Shown here: piece by piece, positions 1-7,098 of the stretch | Numbering within the stretch: the stretch's first letter is position 1 | Layout: each line of letters opens with the position of its first letter | Assembly: GCA_900769035.1 (NCBI GenBank) | Contig: CAAGFD010000215.1 | Location: 1-10,052 of the forward strand | Reading direction: 5' to 3' | DNA from: Bacteroidales bacterium | GTDB taxonomy: Bacteria; Bacteroidota; Bacteroidia; Bacteroidales; Paludibacteraceae | DNA: 10,052 nucleotides | The notes under the pieces: model-generated | Told to the model about the DNA's origin: nothing | The model's input: the letters and a program-made list of their open reading frames with translations, nothing else | Databases searched by the model: none | Position numbers and translations under genes: made by a program

Positions 1-368
1 CTTTAAGTGCGTGGATGACGATGCCGGGTATTAGCATTTATAATGCCACAAAATCTTATATCCTTAATATGTCGCGCTCGCTTTGGTACGAGATGAAGGA
101 TTACGGCGTGAGCGTTACAGCCATTTGTCCCGGTGCGGTAGATACTACCCTCTACGGATTAAGTAATTATTGGCGCCGTGTGGCAGTAGGTATAGGCGTT
201 AGTATGCGCCCGGAAAAGCTCGCAAAAAAAGCCCTCAATGCCATGTTCAAACGCAAGAAATATTACATTCCGGGGGCTATTAATCGTCCGTTCCGCTTCG
301 TTATCAAGCATCTCCCGGATTGGGCTGTATTCTTTGCAATGAGTAAATTAAAGCAATTTCAAAAATAA
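1..368 (+). CDS. Short-chain dehydrogenase/reductase (SDR), 3' part only
   Basis: This is the C-terminal 121 residues of an NAD(P)-dependent SDR oxidoreductase; the gene begins before the window and the frame is open from base 3. The catalytic Tyr-x-x-x-Lys is visible as YNATK (Tyr codon 39-41, Lys codon 51-53). The codon 13 residues before that Tyr, where SDRs carry the catalytic Ser, is cut by the window edge and reads ?CT, which is compatible with TCT. After the active site comes AICPGAVDT, the usual PG loop of the cofactor domain. The Rossmann Gly-rich motif lies outside the window. The tail is rich in Lys and aromatic residues (KRKKYYIPG), as in SDRs related to the DltE/YqjQ type, so membrane-proximal or lipid substrates are possible, but this cannot be decided here. 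The gene ends 21 bases before the next one with no terminator between, so the two are probably cotranscribed. Confidence 0.9.
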   Translation, partial: LSAWMTMPGISIYNATKSYILNMSRSLWYEMKDYGVSVTAICPGAVDTTLYGLSNYWRRVAVGIGVSMRPEKLAKKALNAMFKRKKYYIPGAINRPFRFVIKHLPDWAVFFAMSKLKQFQK

Positions 369-389
369 TTCCTTAAATATTACACCATT

Positions 390-2456
390 ATGAAAAAATT
401 TTTCTTATTTGCCTTTGCTACAATTTTTGCTCTATCGAGCTGCTGTAATAAAGAGCAAAAACAAACTACTGAATTAGACCAGCCTATGTCTATTATTACA
501 GAAACAGAAATAAGTCAAGCAGTAGAAGCCATTAAGGCAAAAGCTCCGGATACGGATGTCGACCGACTTACTGCCGGAGTTAAGTGTGCTGCAAATTTTT
601 GGTTTGCACAAGACGGTTGTAAACAAGATTTTGTGAACTTCTGTGTGGATAATTTCGAAACTACAGAAGAGGGTAGAGCAAAACTCCTTGCCACTATCGA
701 GCGAAATTTCGAAGCTGTTTACGGCCGTTATAATCAAATTAGTATCGACCTTAAAGAGGCTCTTCACCTTGTAGGTGACCCTATTACCCCTATCGACGAA
801 ACCTTCGGTGCTTTCGACCCATTCGCTCATTTTAACGACGATATGTTCAATAGTAAAATAGCTTTTACTGTGCTATTGAACTTCCCGTTGACTACTTTGG
901 AGCAGAAGAATACAGAAGGTAAAAATTGGACGCGTCAACAATGGGCTGAAGCCCGTCTTGCCGACTGGTTTGCCGCTCGCGTACCTGCCTCTCTTTTGCA
1001 AAATTATTCTCAAAAACTCACCGATGCCGATAATTATATCTCTAATTACAACATCATTATGGGTAACCTCCGTAATGATAAAGGAGAGAAAATTTTCCCT
1101 GATAATATGGCACTTATTACCCACTGGGGGCTTCGTGACGAGTTGAAATCAAACTATGCCAATGCCGATGGTCGTGGCTTTGAAAAGCAACAGATGATTT
1201 ATCAAGTGATGACTCGTATCATTGATCAATCTATTCCTGCTGCCGTTATCTCTAATGAAGAGCTCCTTTGGAATCCTTATAGCAATATCGTTACCGACCT
1301 CGATGGAAAACCTGTAGAAACTGAGCGTGAAGCCGACGTACGCTATCAAACATTACTCGATAACTTCAAAGCTTCCGTACTCCTCGACCCTTATTATCCT
1401 GCAAGTCCTACCGCTATTCACCGCGCTTTTGACGGACAAATGGAGGTTAGTGATACCGAAATAGAGGCTATGTTTATTAAATTTATCTCCTCTGAAGAGG
1501 TGGCACAAGTGGCAAAAATTATTGAATCACGCCTCGGTCGTAAACTCGAACCTTTCGATATTTGGTACGATGGATTTAAAACTCGTAGCTCTGTAAACGA
1601 AGAAGACCTTTCTAAAATAACTCGTGGCTTGTATCCAACCACAGATGCCTTTAAAGCCGACCTTCCGAAGATTATGATTAAATTAGGATTTACATCGGAA
1701 AAAGCTGCTGAGGTGTGCTCAAAAGTAGTTGTCGATGCCAGCCGTGGAGCCGGTCACGCTTGGGGTGCTATGGCTAAAAACGACCTATCTCACCTCCGTA
1801 CTCGCGTAGCAGCCGATGGTATGGATTATAAAGGATATTGCATTGCAGCTCACGAGTTCGGACATAATGTAGAGCAAACCATCACAATGAATGATGTAGA
1901 CAACTACTTTATGAGCGGTGTGCCAAGTACTGCATTTACCGAAGCACTTGCTTTCGTATTCCAAAAACGTGATTTAAGCTTGCTCGGTATCAATAATAAC
2001 GACCCTAATGCAGCTGCTATGACTACTCTCGACATCTTCTGGGGATGCTACGAGATAATGGGCGTTTCGCTTGTTGATATTTACACTTGGCGCTGGATGT
2101 ACAACCATCCGGATGCTACTGCAGCAGAACTCAAAGAGGCAGTGATGAATAATGCCGTTGAAGTTTGGAATAAGTATTACGCCCCGGTATTCGGTATAGA
2201 AAATTCTCCAATCCTCGGTATCTATTCTCATATGATAGATAATCCGCTTTACCTCTCTAATTATCCTTACGGACATATCGTAGAGAGCCAAATAGAGACT
2301 CGCTTTGAGGGTAATAATATCGGAGCCGAAGTGTGCCGCATCTATCCTGTCGGACGCCTCACTCCTAACCTATGGATGCAACACGCCGTTGGTAGTGATG
2401 TTTCTGTTGACCCTCTTTTGAACGAAGTTAAAATAGCTATCGAAAAACTTAAATAA
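390..2456 (+). CDS. Lipoprotein zinc metallopeptidase, M3-like (HEFGH gluzincin)
   Basis: This 688-residue protein begins with a lipoprotein signal peptide: MKK, a Phe/Leu/Ala-rich core and a LSSC lipobox with the lipidated Cys at residue 18. It is therefore expected to be anchored in the envelope. The zinc site is HEFGH at residues 488-492, and a candidate third ligand Glu is residue 518 in STAFTEALAF. The 30-residue spacing matches the M3 family (thimet oligopeptidase, oligopeptidase F), where HEFGH is followed by FVE at almost the same distance. A Tyr-rich stretch near the C-terminus (NYPYGH, about residues 624-629) could supply the transition-state Tyr and His seen in M3 enzymes. Outside these motifs I do not recognise the sequence as a standard M3 enzyme, so it is probably a divergent branch. 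M49 (dipeptidyl peptidase III) was considered, but that family has six-residue HExxGH. The likely role is cleavage of oligopeptides in the periplasm. The ATG start is supported by the immediately following signal peptide. A strong terminator follows. Confidence 0.8.
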   Translation: MKKFFLFAFATIFALSSCCNKEQKQTTELDQPMSIITETEISQAVEAIKAKAPDTDVDRLTAGVKCAANFWFAQDGCKQDFVNFCVDNFETTEEGRAKLLATIERNFEAVYGRYNQISIDLKEALHLVGDPITPIDETFGAFDPFAHFNDDMFNSKIAFTVLLNFPLTTLEQKNTEGKNWTRQQWAEARLADWFAARVPASLLQNYSQKLTDADNYISNYNIIMGNLRNDKGEKIFPDNMALITHWGLRDELKSNYANADGRGFEKQQMIYQVMTRIIDQSIPAAVISNEELLWNPYSNIVTDLDGKPVETEREADVRYQTLLDNFKASVLLDPYYPASPTAIHRAFDGQMEVSDTEIEAMFIKFISSEEVAQVAKIIESRLGRKLEPFDIWYDGFKTRSSVNEEDLSKITRGLYPTTDAFKADLPKIMIKLGFTSEKAAEVCSKVVVDASRGAGHAWGAMAKNDLSHLRTRVAADGMDYKGYCIAAHEFGHNVEQTITMNDVDNYFMSGVPSTAFTEALAFVFQKRDLSLLGINNNDPNAAAMTTLDIFWGCYEIMGVSLVDIYTWRWMYNHPDATAAELKEAVMNNAVEVWNKYYAPVFGIENSPILGIYSHMIDNPLYLSNYPYGHIVESQIETRFEGNNIGAEVCRIYPVGRLTPNLWMQHAVGSDVSVDPLLNEVKIAIEKLK

Positions 2457-2469
2457 TTTGAATCTTTTC

Positions 2470-2516
2470 CCCGTAAAGCATTTCTGTTTTGAAACGGTAA
2501 GCTTTACGGGTTTTTT
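2470..2516 (+). terminator. Rho-independent terminator after the peptidase gene
   Basis: A perfect 10-bp inverted repeat (CCCGTAAAGC at 2470-2479, GCTTTACGGG at 2501-2510) encloses a 21-base loop and is followed directly by six T residues. The stop codon of the peptidase is 14 bases upstream. There is no T-run on the opposite strand, so it should act only on + strand transcripts. It lies 18 bases before the next start codon, which is unusually close. Confidence 0.9.
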
Positions 2517-2534
2517 ATTTGTATATCAATTGTT

Positions 2535-4073
2535 ATGCTTGTAAAAACATATGCCGCGGCGGTACAAGGTATTAATGCTATTGAAGTGACTATAGAAGTA
2601 AACGTTACTGCCGGAGTGCGTTTTTTCCTTGTCGGACTACCCGATAATGCAGTGAAAGAGAGTCACGAAAGAATTTTCTCCGCATTGCAATATAATAACA
2701 TACCCTTTCCGCGTAAGCAGGTGATTATCAATATGGCGCCTGCCGATATCAAGAAAGAAGGGTCGGCTTACGACCTTCCTCTCGCTATCGGAATATTGGT
2801 GGCAAATGAAACTATAGAAACAGACTGCTTGGATAAATATCTGATAATGGGAGAATTATCGCTTGATGGTTCTTTAAAGCCGGTGAAGGGAGTATTGCCT
2901 ATAGCAATTCTTGCCAAAGAAAAGGGCTATAAAGGATTTATTCTGCCGGAGCAAAATGCACATGAAGCAGCGGTGGTGAACGACATTGACGTTATCGGAG
3001 TTAACAATATCAATCAAGTAGTTCAATTCCTTAAGCATGAGATAGATATAGAGCCTACGAAGGTGGATGTACAAGCAGAATTCAGTTCAGAATCGGAGCA
3101 TTTCGGGGTGGATTTCGACGAAGTAAAAGGTCAGGAATCCGTAAAACGAGCTCTTGAAGTAGCTGCTGCAGGCGGGCATAATATCTTGATGGTAGGACCT
3201 CCCGGTGCGGGAAAGAGTATGATGAGTAAGCGTTTTGCCACTATATTGCCACCGCTGACGTTGGATGAGGCTCTTGAAACGACAAAGATACATTCCGTTG
3301 CGGGAAAAATTAATCACGGAGGGGGACTTATCACTCGTCGTCCGTTCCGAAATCCGCACCATACCATTAGTGATACAGCCCTTGTAGGTGGCGGTAGTAA
3401 TCCGCAGCCGGGCGAGATTTCCCTCGCTCATAACGGTGTGCTTTTTCTCGATGAATTGCCCGAATTCAAACGCTCCGTACTCGAAGTGTTACGTCAGCCG
3501 CTTGAAGACCGAAAGATAACAGTATCGCGTGCGAAGATGACGGTAGAGTATCCTGCCGGCTTTATGCTCGTTGCGTCGATGAACCCATGCCCTTGCGGGT
3601 ATTATAACGACCCAAACCATGAATGTACTTGCGCACCGGGAGTAGTACAGAGATATCTTAGCCGCATTTCCGGTCCGCTCCTCGACCGTATCGACATGCA
3701 TATAGAAATAGTGCCCGTGCCATTCGAGAAACTCAGCGATAACGCCGTAGTGGAGAGCAGTGCCACCATACGCAAGCGTGTAATTGCTGCTCGACAAATA
3801 CAAAGTGAACGCTTTAAAAACGAGAAAGGAGTATATTGCAACGCCCAGATGAGCAGTAAAATGATACGTAAATATTGCGTACTCGATGCCCCGAGCAGTC
3901 AGCTCCTTGGCAAAGCAATGGCAAAATACAACCTCTCTGCACGAGCTTACGACAGAATATTGAAACTGTCACGCACCATTGCCGACCTCGACGGTGCAAA
4001 AGATATAGCCTTCAGCCACGTAGCCGAAGCTATCAACTACCGAAACCTCGACAAAGAAGGCTGGGCAGGGTAG
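2535..4073 (+). CDS. comM: YifB/ComM-family Mg-chelatase-like AAA+ ATPase
   Basis: This is a full-length 512-residue member of the YifB/ComM family. In naturally transformable bacteria ComM is a hexameric helicase that drives branch migration during integration of incoming DNA; elsewhere the role is unclear. Domains in order are an N-terminal Lon-protease-like (S5 fold) domain at about residues 20-145, an AAA+ Mg-chelatase domain at about 190-395, and the C-terminal Mg-chelatase helical domain at about 405-505. Walker A is GPPGAGKS (221-228, Lys227). Walker B is LFLDE (303-307). Four Cys at 352, 354, 364 and 366 (NPCPCG then CTC) form the Zn-finger-like insertion typical of the family. DRID, near residue 387, follows the conserved SGPLLDR segment. 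The start MLVKTYAAAVQGI matches the usual family N-terminus, so the ATG at 2535 is trusted even though it lies just after a terminator. No motif residue appears missing. Confidence 0.96.
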   Translation: MLVKTYAAAVQGINAIEVTIEVNVTAGVRFFLVGLPDNAVKESHERIFSALQYNNIPFPRKQVIINMAPADIKKEGSAYDLPLAIGILVANETIETDCLDKYLIMGELSLDGSLKPVKGVLPIAILAKEKGYKGFILPEQNAHEAAVVNDIDVIGVNNINQVVQFLKHEIDIEPTKVDVQAEFSSESEHFGVDFDEVKGQESVKRALEVAAAGGHNILMVGPPGAGKSMMSKRFATILPPLTLDEALETTKIHSVAGKINHGGGLITRRPFRNPHHTISDTALVGGGSNPQPGEISLAHNGVLFLDELPEFKRSVLEVLRQPLEDRKITVSRAKMTVEYPAGFMLVASMNPCPCGYYNDPNHECTCAPGVVQRYLSRISGPLLDRIDMHIEIVPVPFEKLSDNAVVESSATIRKRVIAARQIQSERFKNEKGVYCNAQMSSKMIRKYCVLDAPSSQLLGKAMAKYNLSARAYDRILKLSRTIADLDGAKDIAFSHVAEAINYRNLDKEGWAG

Positions 4074-4344
4074 AGAAGTATAGTATTATTTAGTTCATCA
4101 GAATTACTTAAAAGTTATATTTATAATAGTGTTAAGGAATTAAGGGTATATACAATGCCGAAGTAGATAACTCTTCTAAAAAAGATAAAAGGCGCCTGCA
4201 AAGGATTGTATAAAGAAGAGAAAAAGAATTCTTTATCAATGGGTTATATTAAATTGTATCTTGATAATATACAAGAGTAAGATACAGAGACCTCCATGAT
4301 TAACGACTCCATACACACCGATTTCATCCAACAAATTCTTCCCA
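4074..4344. other. A+T-rich spacer after comM, no gene seen
   Basis: This stretch has stop codons in all frames and no convincing short gene. There is no clear G+C-rich terminator stem after comM. Two weak A+T-rich inverted repeats are present (4205-4215 with 4231-4240, one bulge; TTGTAT at 4254-4259 with ATACAA at 4269-4274). At this base composition such repeats are expected by chance. Confidence 0.5.
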
Positions 4345-4376
4345 TTTTTCCATATAAAAAATATTTACTACCTTTG
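4345..4376 (+). promoter_or_regulatory. Bacteroidetes-type promoter for the YARHG lipoprotein gene
   Basis: The -7 box is TACCTTTG at 4369-4376, an exact match to the TAnnTTTG consensus used by the primary sigma factor of Bacteroides. A T-rich -33 element (TTTT at 4346-4349, followed by C instead of the consensus G) lies 19 bases upstream, which is the normal spacing. Transcription would begin near 4381-4383, giving a leader of about 120 bases before the ATG at 4502. The -7 box is strong and the -33 box imperfect. Confidence 0.7.
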
Positions 4377-4380
4377 TGCT

Positions 4381-4439
4381 GTGTTTCTATCCCTTTAATT
4401 TTTTGGATAGATACACTTGGTCAATGGTAGTCCCATTGA
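4381..4439 (+). promoter_or_regulatory. Structured 5' leader: two consecutive hairpins
   Basis: Hairpin 1 pairs 4381-4392 (GTGTTTCTATCC) with 4405-4416 (GGATAGATACAC), giving 12 positions with one mismatch around a 12-base loop. Hairpin 2 pairs TCAATGG (4421-4427) with CCATTGA (4433-4439), giving 7 perfect pairs around a 5-base loop. Hairpin 1 starts at the predicted transcription start, so the mRNA would have a folded 5' end. Neither hairpin is followed by a long T-run typical of a terminator, and I do not recognise a known riboswitch. The structure may stabilise the message or bind a regulator. Confidence 0.5.
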
Positions 4440-4501
4440 ATTAATTTCTTTTTTCATCAATTAGTAAGATAGAAAGTTTAACATTTTTATTTTGTACCAT
4501 T

Positions 4502-5647
4502 ATGAGTAAAAAAATTTATTCTATCGTATCGATAGTTGTCTTGTCTTTGTCGGGTATTTTGCTTTTTGCCTGTTCCGGAAAAGTGTCGAAAAACAGTTCT
4601 GATAACGTTGAAAACGGCACTATTAACCCCCTTGAAAATGCGATTATTAGCGATTTGTCTGATGCCGATACCCCTCAATCCGATATCGACATCCTAAAGT
4701 ATTATTGCTGGACGGATGGCGAAATGATTTATACTTATCGCAATACTGAGGTCGATTCGAATAACAATCAGATAACTAGATATTTTTTCTCTTGCAGTAC
4801 GGTTAATGAGAAGAGTAATGCGCTGATGTGCATCGAGGTAGACCCCACGGGCTGGAAGTCCGTTTCCCCTACTAATGACAAATATTATAAGTTAACGGAT
4901 TGTAAAGTGTCGTTAAATGCTAAAGCAGGCGCACTCATTTTCACCGACCCTTTTACCGAACAAATAGACGTACTTGTGCCGATGTTTAAAAATCAAGAGG
5001 AAAATCAAACCGAAAAATACAAGAATTTTTTCGAATCTCGTATGGCTCAATTACTTCTTGAAGGGAAATTCCAAACTATGGAAGGAGAAACAGTGGTGTT
5101 TAATCCGGAAAATATGACTACCGATGGTTCGCTTTTCGGTAAAATTTCTTTCACTTTCGGTTACGCTTTTGATATGCCGGCTCCTGTGCTTATTATCGAC
5201 AGTAAAACCTATTATATCGAAAAAGTGTATGGCTATCTGAACCTCTTCTTGATGAAGTATAAAGACCCAATGCAATGTACCAATGGTGAGAGAGCAGGTG
5301 AAGTAATCTCCATTGAGCGACGGGACGATAATATTTGGCCATTGCTCACGGAGAGAGTGCTTACTAAAAACGAAATTTACTATTACGCAGGATATAATGT
5401 CGATGGTCCTTATAACGATGAAGAGATATCAGATCGTATGGCATTTAGAAATGACATGCTCTCTACAATGCGCAACAGCATCCTCGCCCGCCATGGCTAT
5501 ATTTTTCAAGACGAGGAGTGGCAACGTACGTTCGGCTCTTTGTCGTGGTACAAACCCCTCTACGATAATGTAGATGATAAGCTTACGGATATTGAAAAAA
5601 TTAATATCCAAATCTTAGAAAGCTTAGAGGTGAGACGTTTTGATTGA
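4502..5647 (+). CDS. Lipoprotein with C-terminal YARHG domain
   Basis: This 381-residue predicted lipoprotein has a charged MSKK start, a hydrophobic core and a LFAC lipobox (Cys24), followed by a Ser/Asn-rich linker. The C-terminal 65 residues or so (about 314-378) match the YARHG domain. The signature is present as ILARHGYIF (Ala329-Arg330-His331-Gly332-Tyr333), followed by WY in SLSWYKPL and by LTDIEKINI, in the order usual for this domain. YARHG is an extracellular or periplasmic domain of unknown function found in bacterial lipoproteins, and it has been suggested to bind cell-wall or peptide ligands. Residues 40-300 form a mixed alpha/beta region I do not recognise. The start is supported by the signal peptide and by a promoter and leader directly upstream. 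A 359-base spacer separates this gene from the next lipoprotein gene, so it may be its own transcript. Confidence 0.87.
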   Translation: MSKKIYSIVSIVVLSLSGILLFACSGKVSKNSSDNVENGTINPLENAIISDLSDADTPQSDIDILKYYCWTDGEMIYTYRNTEVDSNNNQITRYFFSCSTVNEKSNALMCIEVDPTGWKSVSPTNDKYYKLTDCKVSLNAKAGALIFTDPFTEQIDVLVPMFKNQEENQTEKYKNFFESRMAQLLLEGKFQTMEGETVVFNPENMTTDGSLFGKISFTFGYAFDMPAPVLIIDSKTYYIEKVYGYLNLFLMKYKDPMQCTNGERAGEVISIERRDDNIWPLLTERVLTKNEIYYYAGYNVDGPYNDEEISDRMAFRNDMLSTMRNSILARHGYIFQDEEWQRTFGSLSWYKPLYDNVDDKLTDIEKINIQILESLEVRRFD

Positions 5648-6006
5648 AACAGTCCCGGAAATGATAGGCTGTCAAATTATTAATTGTTTCAACTTTAAGC
5701 CCGATAAGTGATTTATAAATAAGTCCGTCGTAGATTAGGATTTAAGTTGTAGCAAGATGGTTAGGTATAAGATCAAATTTCAAGGTCTAATCATTTTATT
5801 ATGAGCTTAAATATAGTTTTATTCTCTTTCCGGGGATAGAAGAATCAAATAGGTTTAAATTCAATTGTTCGAGGAGGATTTTGCCATCGAAGACCCCTGG
5901 ATTAGGAGAATAAAATTGGTTTATATACAATAGAAACAGCCATAAAGTTTTGACAACTACTTAATTAAGTTAGAAAATAAAAGATGTTTTAATATAATAT
6001 TTAAAG
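5648..6006. other. 359-base A+T-rich spacer between lipoprotein genes
   Basis: No gene or clean terminator was found here. An 8-bp inverted repeat overlaps the preceding stop codon (TTGAAACA at 5644-5651 with TGTTTCAA at 5685-5692), but the loop is long and no T-run follows. A possible -33 TTTG occurs at 5949-5952 (overlapping a TTGACA at 5950-5955), but the sequence 18-21 bases downstream (TAGAAAAT at 5971-5978) is a poor -7 box. TAGTTTTA at 5814-5821 is one base off TAnnTTTG but has no -33 partner at the right distance. A promoter for the next gene is expected here but cannot be placed with confidence. Confidence 0.45.
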
Positions 6007-7080
6007 ATGAGAAAGATAAAATTTTACGTCCCATTACTCCTCTCTGTTGTACTTCTCTGCATCTCTTGCAGAGGAGCCTCTTCAAATAAATCTGAAAATA
6101 AAGGAGATAATGCCGATTCAGCCGAAGTGGAAATTCAATCACTGTCGGCTTCGGAAGAGATTGCGTTTTTACGTGATAATATAAAGGAATATATCCCGAT
6201 TCTAGAAAATTATTCCAAATTCATGTCCGGTGGGTCTGATGAAATGACGGATGGATTTTATGGTATTGATGAGTTGAGAAATATCAATGACGAGGAAATA
6301 ATGCCATGGAATGAAGTTCGGAATGTAGTAGGATTTACGCTTTTAGACGTAGATGGTGATGACGTTAACGAGCTGATAATAGGCACGGAAAAGGATAATG
6401 GTAGCGGTAATAAATCCACTCTTGTGCTGGCGTTGTATAAACTTAGAGGCGGAAATGCCGAGTTGGTGTTCTCTTCCACCGCCCGAAATGCTTGGTATTA
6501 TTTGAAGCATGATGGTTTTCTTAATATCGCTTCCGAGGGGGCATCATGCTCTATTGCCGCTTTATACTCTTTTGTGGCAGGCGATTGGACGTGTGATCAT
6601 TATTGGTTTAGTGCCATGACCGATGCCGGCTCTATTGCTTATTACCATAGCTACGCCCCAACGTTGGACCCCGCAGATGCCACTTTGCTCAACTTTACTA
6701 CCGATGATTTTAACAGCCATATCGAAAATCTATTCGATAGGGCAGTAGCTCTAAATACGACTCCTTTTGCTGTATTACGACCAATTAATGCCTCTTATGA
6801 TGACGGTAAAATGCACTTCACTACCGATATTGCCGTTAAAGATTTCCGTATTTTGGCTCTTTCCGATTGGGATTTTGTAGACGATAAGATGTCTTTTAAG
6901 GAGAAAGAATTAAAGGCTTATCCGAAAATCGAGCCGGGAGAAGAAATAGTTGTAGAGATGCCTTTTATAGGCGATATTCCGCAATATGCAATCTCTTTTA
7001 TCGACCCGCTTGGTAATACCGTGAAAATGAACATTTCTATAAGCGGTTATGATGGTTCTATACTCCTCACTCAGTATTAA
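6007..7080 (+). CDS. Lipoprotein with acidic DxDxDD-type loop, function unknown
   Basis: This 357-residue predicted lipoprotein begins MRKIK, followed by a Leu/Val core and an ISC lipobox with Cys21, then a Ser/Lys/Glu/Asp-rich linker. At residues 112-124 is LLDVDGDDVNELI (Asp114, Asp116, Asp118, Glu122). This pattern occurs in FG-GAP/VCBS-like and EF-hand-like calcium-binding loops of secreted bacterial proteins, often as a single copy in lipoproteins that also carry or neighbour YARHG domains. Here there is one copy, then beta-rich segments (STLVLALYKL, AELVFSS, AWYYLKHDGFLNI) as in one or two propeller-like blades. The last 90 residues look like a beta-sandwich (EEIVVEMPF, GNTVKMNISI). I cannot assign a reaction. 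It is probably the first gene of an operon with the next two, starting 18 bases before the chosen start of the following gene. Confidence 0.82.
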   Translation: MRKIKFYVPLLLSVVLLCISCRGASSNKSENKGDNADSAEVEIQSLSASEEIAFLRDNIKEYIPILENYSKFMSGGSDEMTDGFYGIDELRNINDEEIMPWNEVRNVVGFTLLDVDGDDVNELIIGTEKDNGSGNKSTLVLALYKLRGGNAELVFSSTARNAWYYLKHDGFLNIASEGASCSIAALYSFVAGDWTCDHYWFSAMTDAGSIAYYHSYAPTLDPADATLLNFTTDDFNSHIENLFDRAVALNTTPFAVLRPINASYDDGKMHFTTDIAVKDFRILALSDWDFVDDKMSFKEKELKAYPKIEPGEEIVVEMPFIGDIPQYAISFIDPLGNTVKMNISISGYDGSILLTQY

Positions 7081-7098
7081 CTTTTTATTTTTTTGAAA

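Noticed and set aside
390..2456. Dipeptidyl peptidase III (M49) identity for the lipoprotein peptidase
   Set aside because: M49 enzymes carry a six-residue HExxGH motif; this protein has the five-residue HEFGH with M3-like Glu spacing.
4205..4274. Two A+T-rich hairpins after comM as terminator or regulatory RNA
   Set aside because: They are short and bulged or weak, and such repeats are expected by chance in sequence this A+T-rich.
5644..5692. Inverted repeat TTGAAACA / TGTTTCAA as a terminator after the YARHG gene
   Set aside because: The stem is A+T-rich, the loop is over 30 bases and no T-run follows.
5950..5978. TTGACA as a sigma-70 style -35 box
   Set aside because: Bacteroidetes do not use this element in the enterobacterial way, and the sequence 17 bases downstream (GAAAAT) is a poor -10.
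7093..7098. TTG start two codons before the ATG of the third lipoprotein
   Set aside because: The ATG at 7099 gives an equally good signal peptide, and TTG starts are rare in this group.
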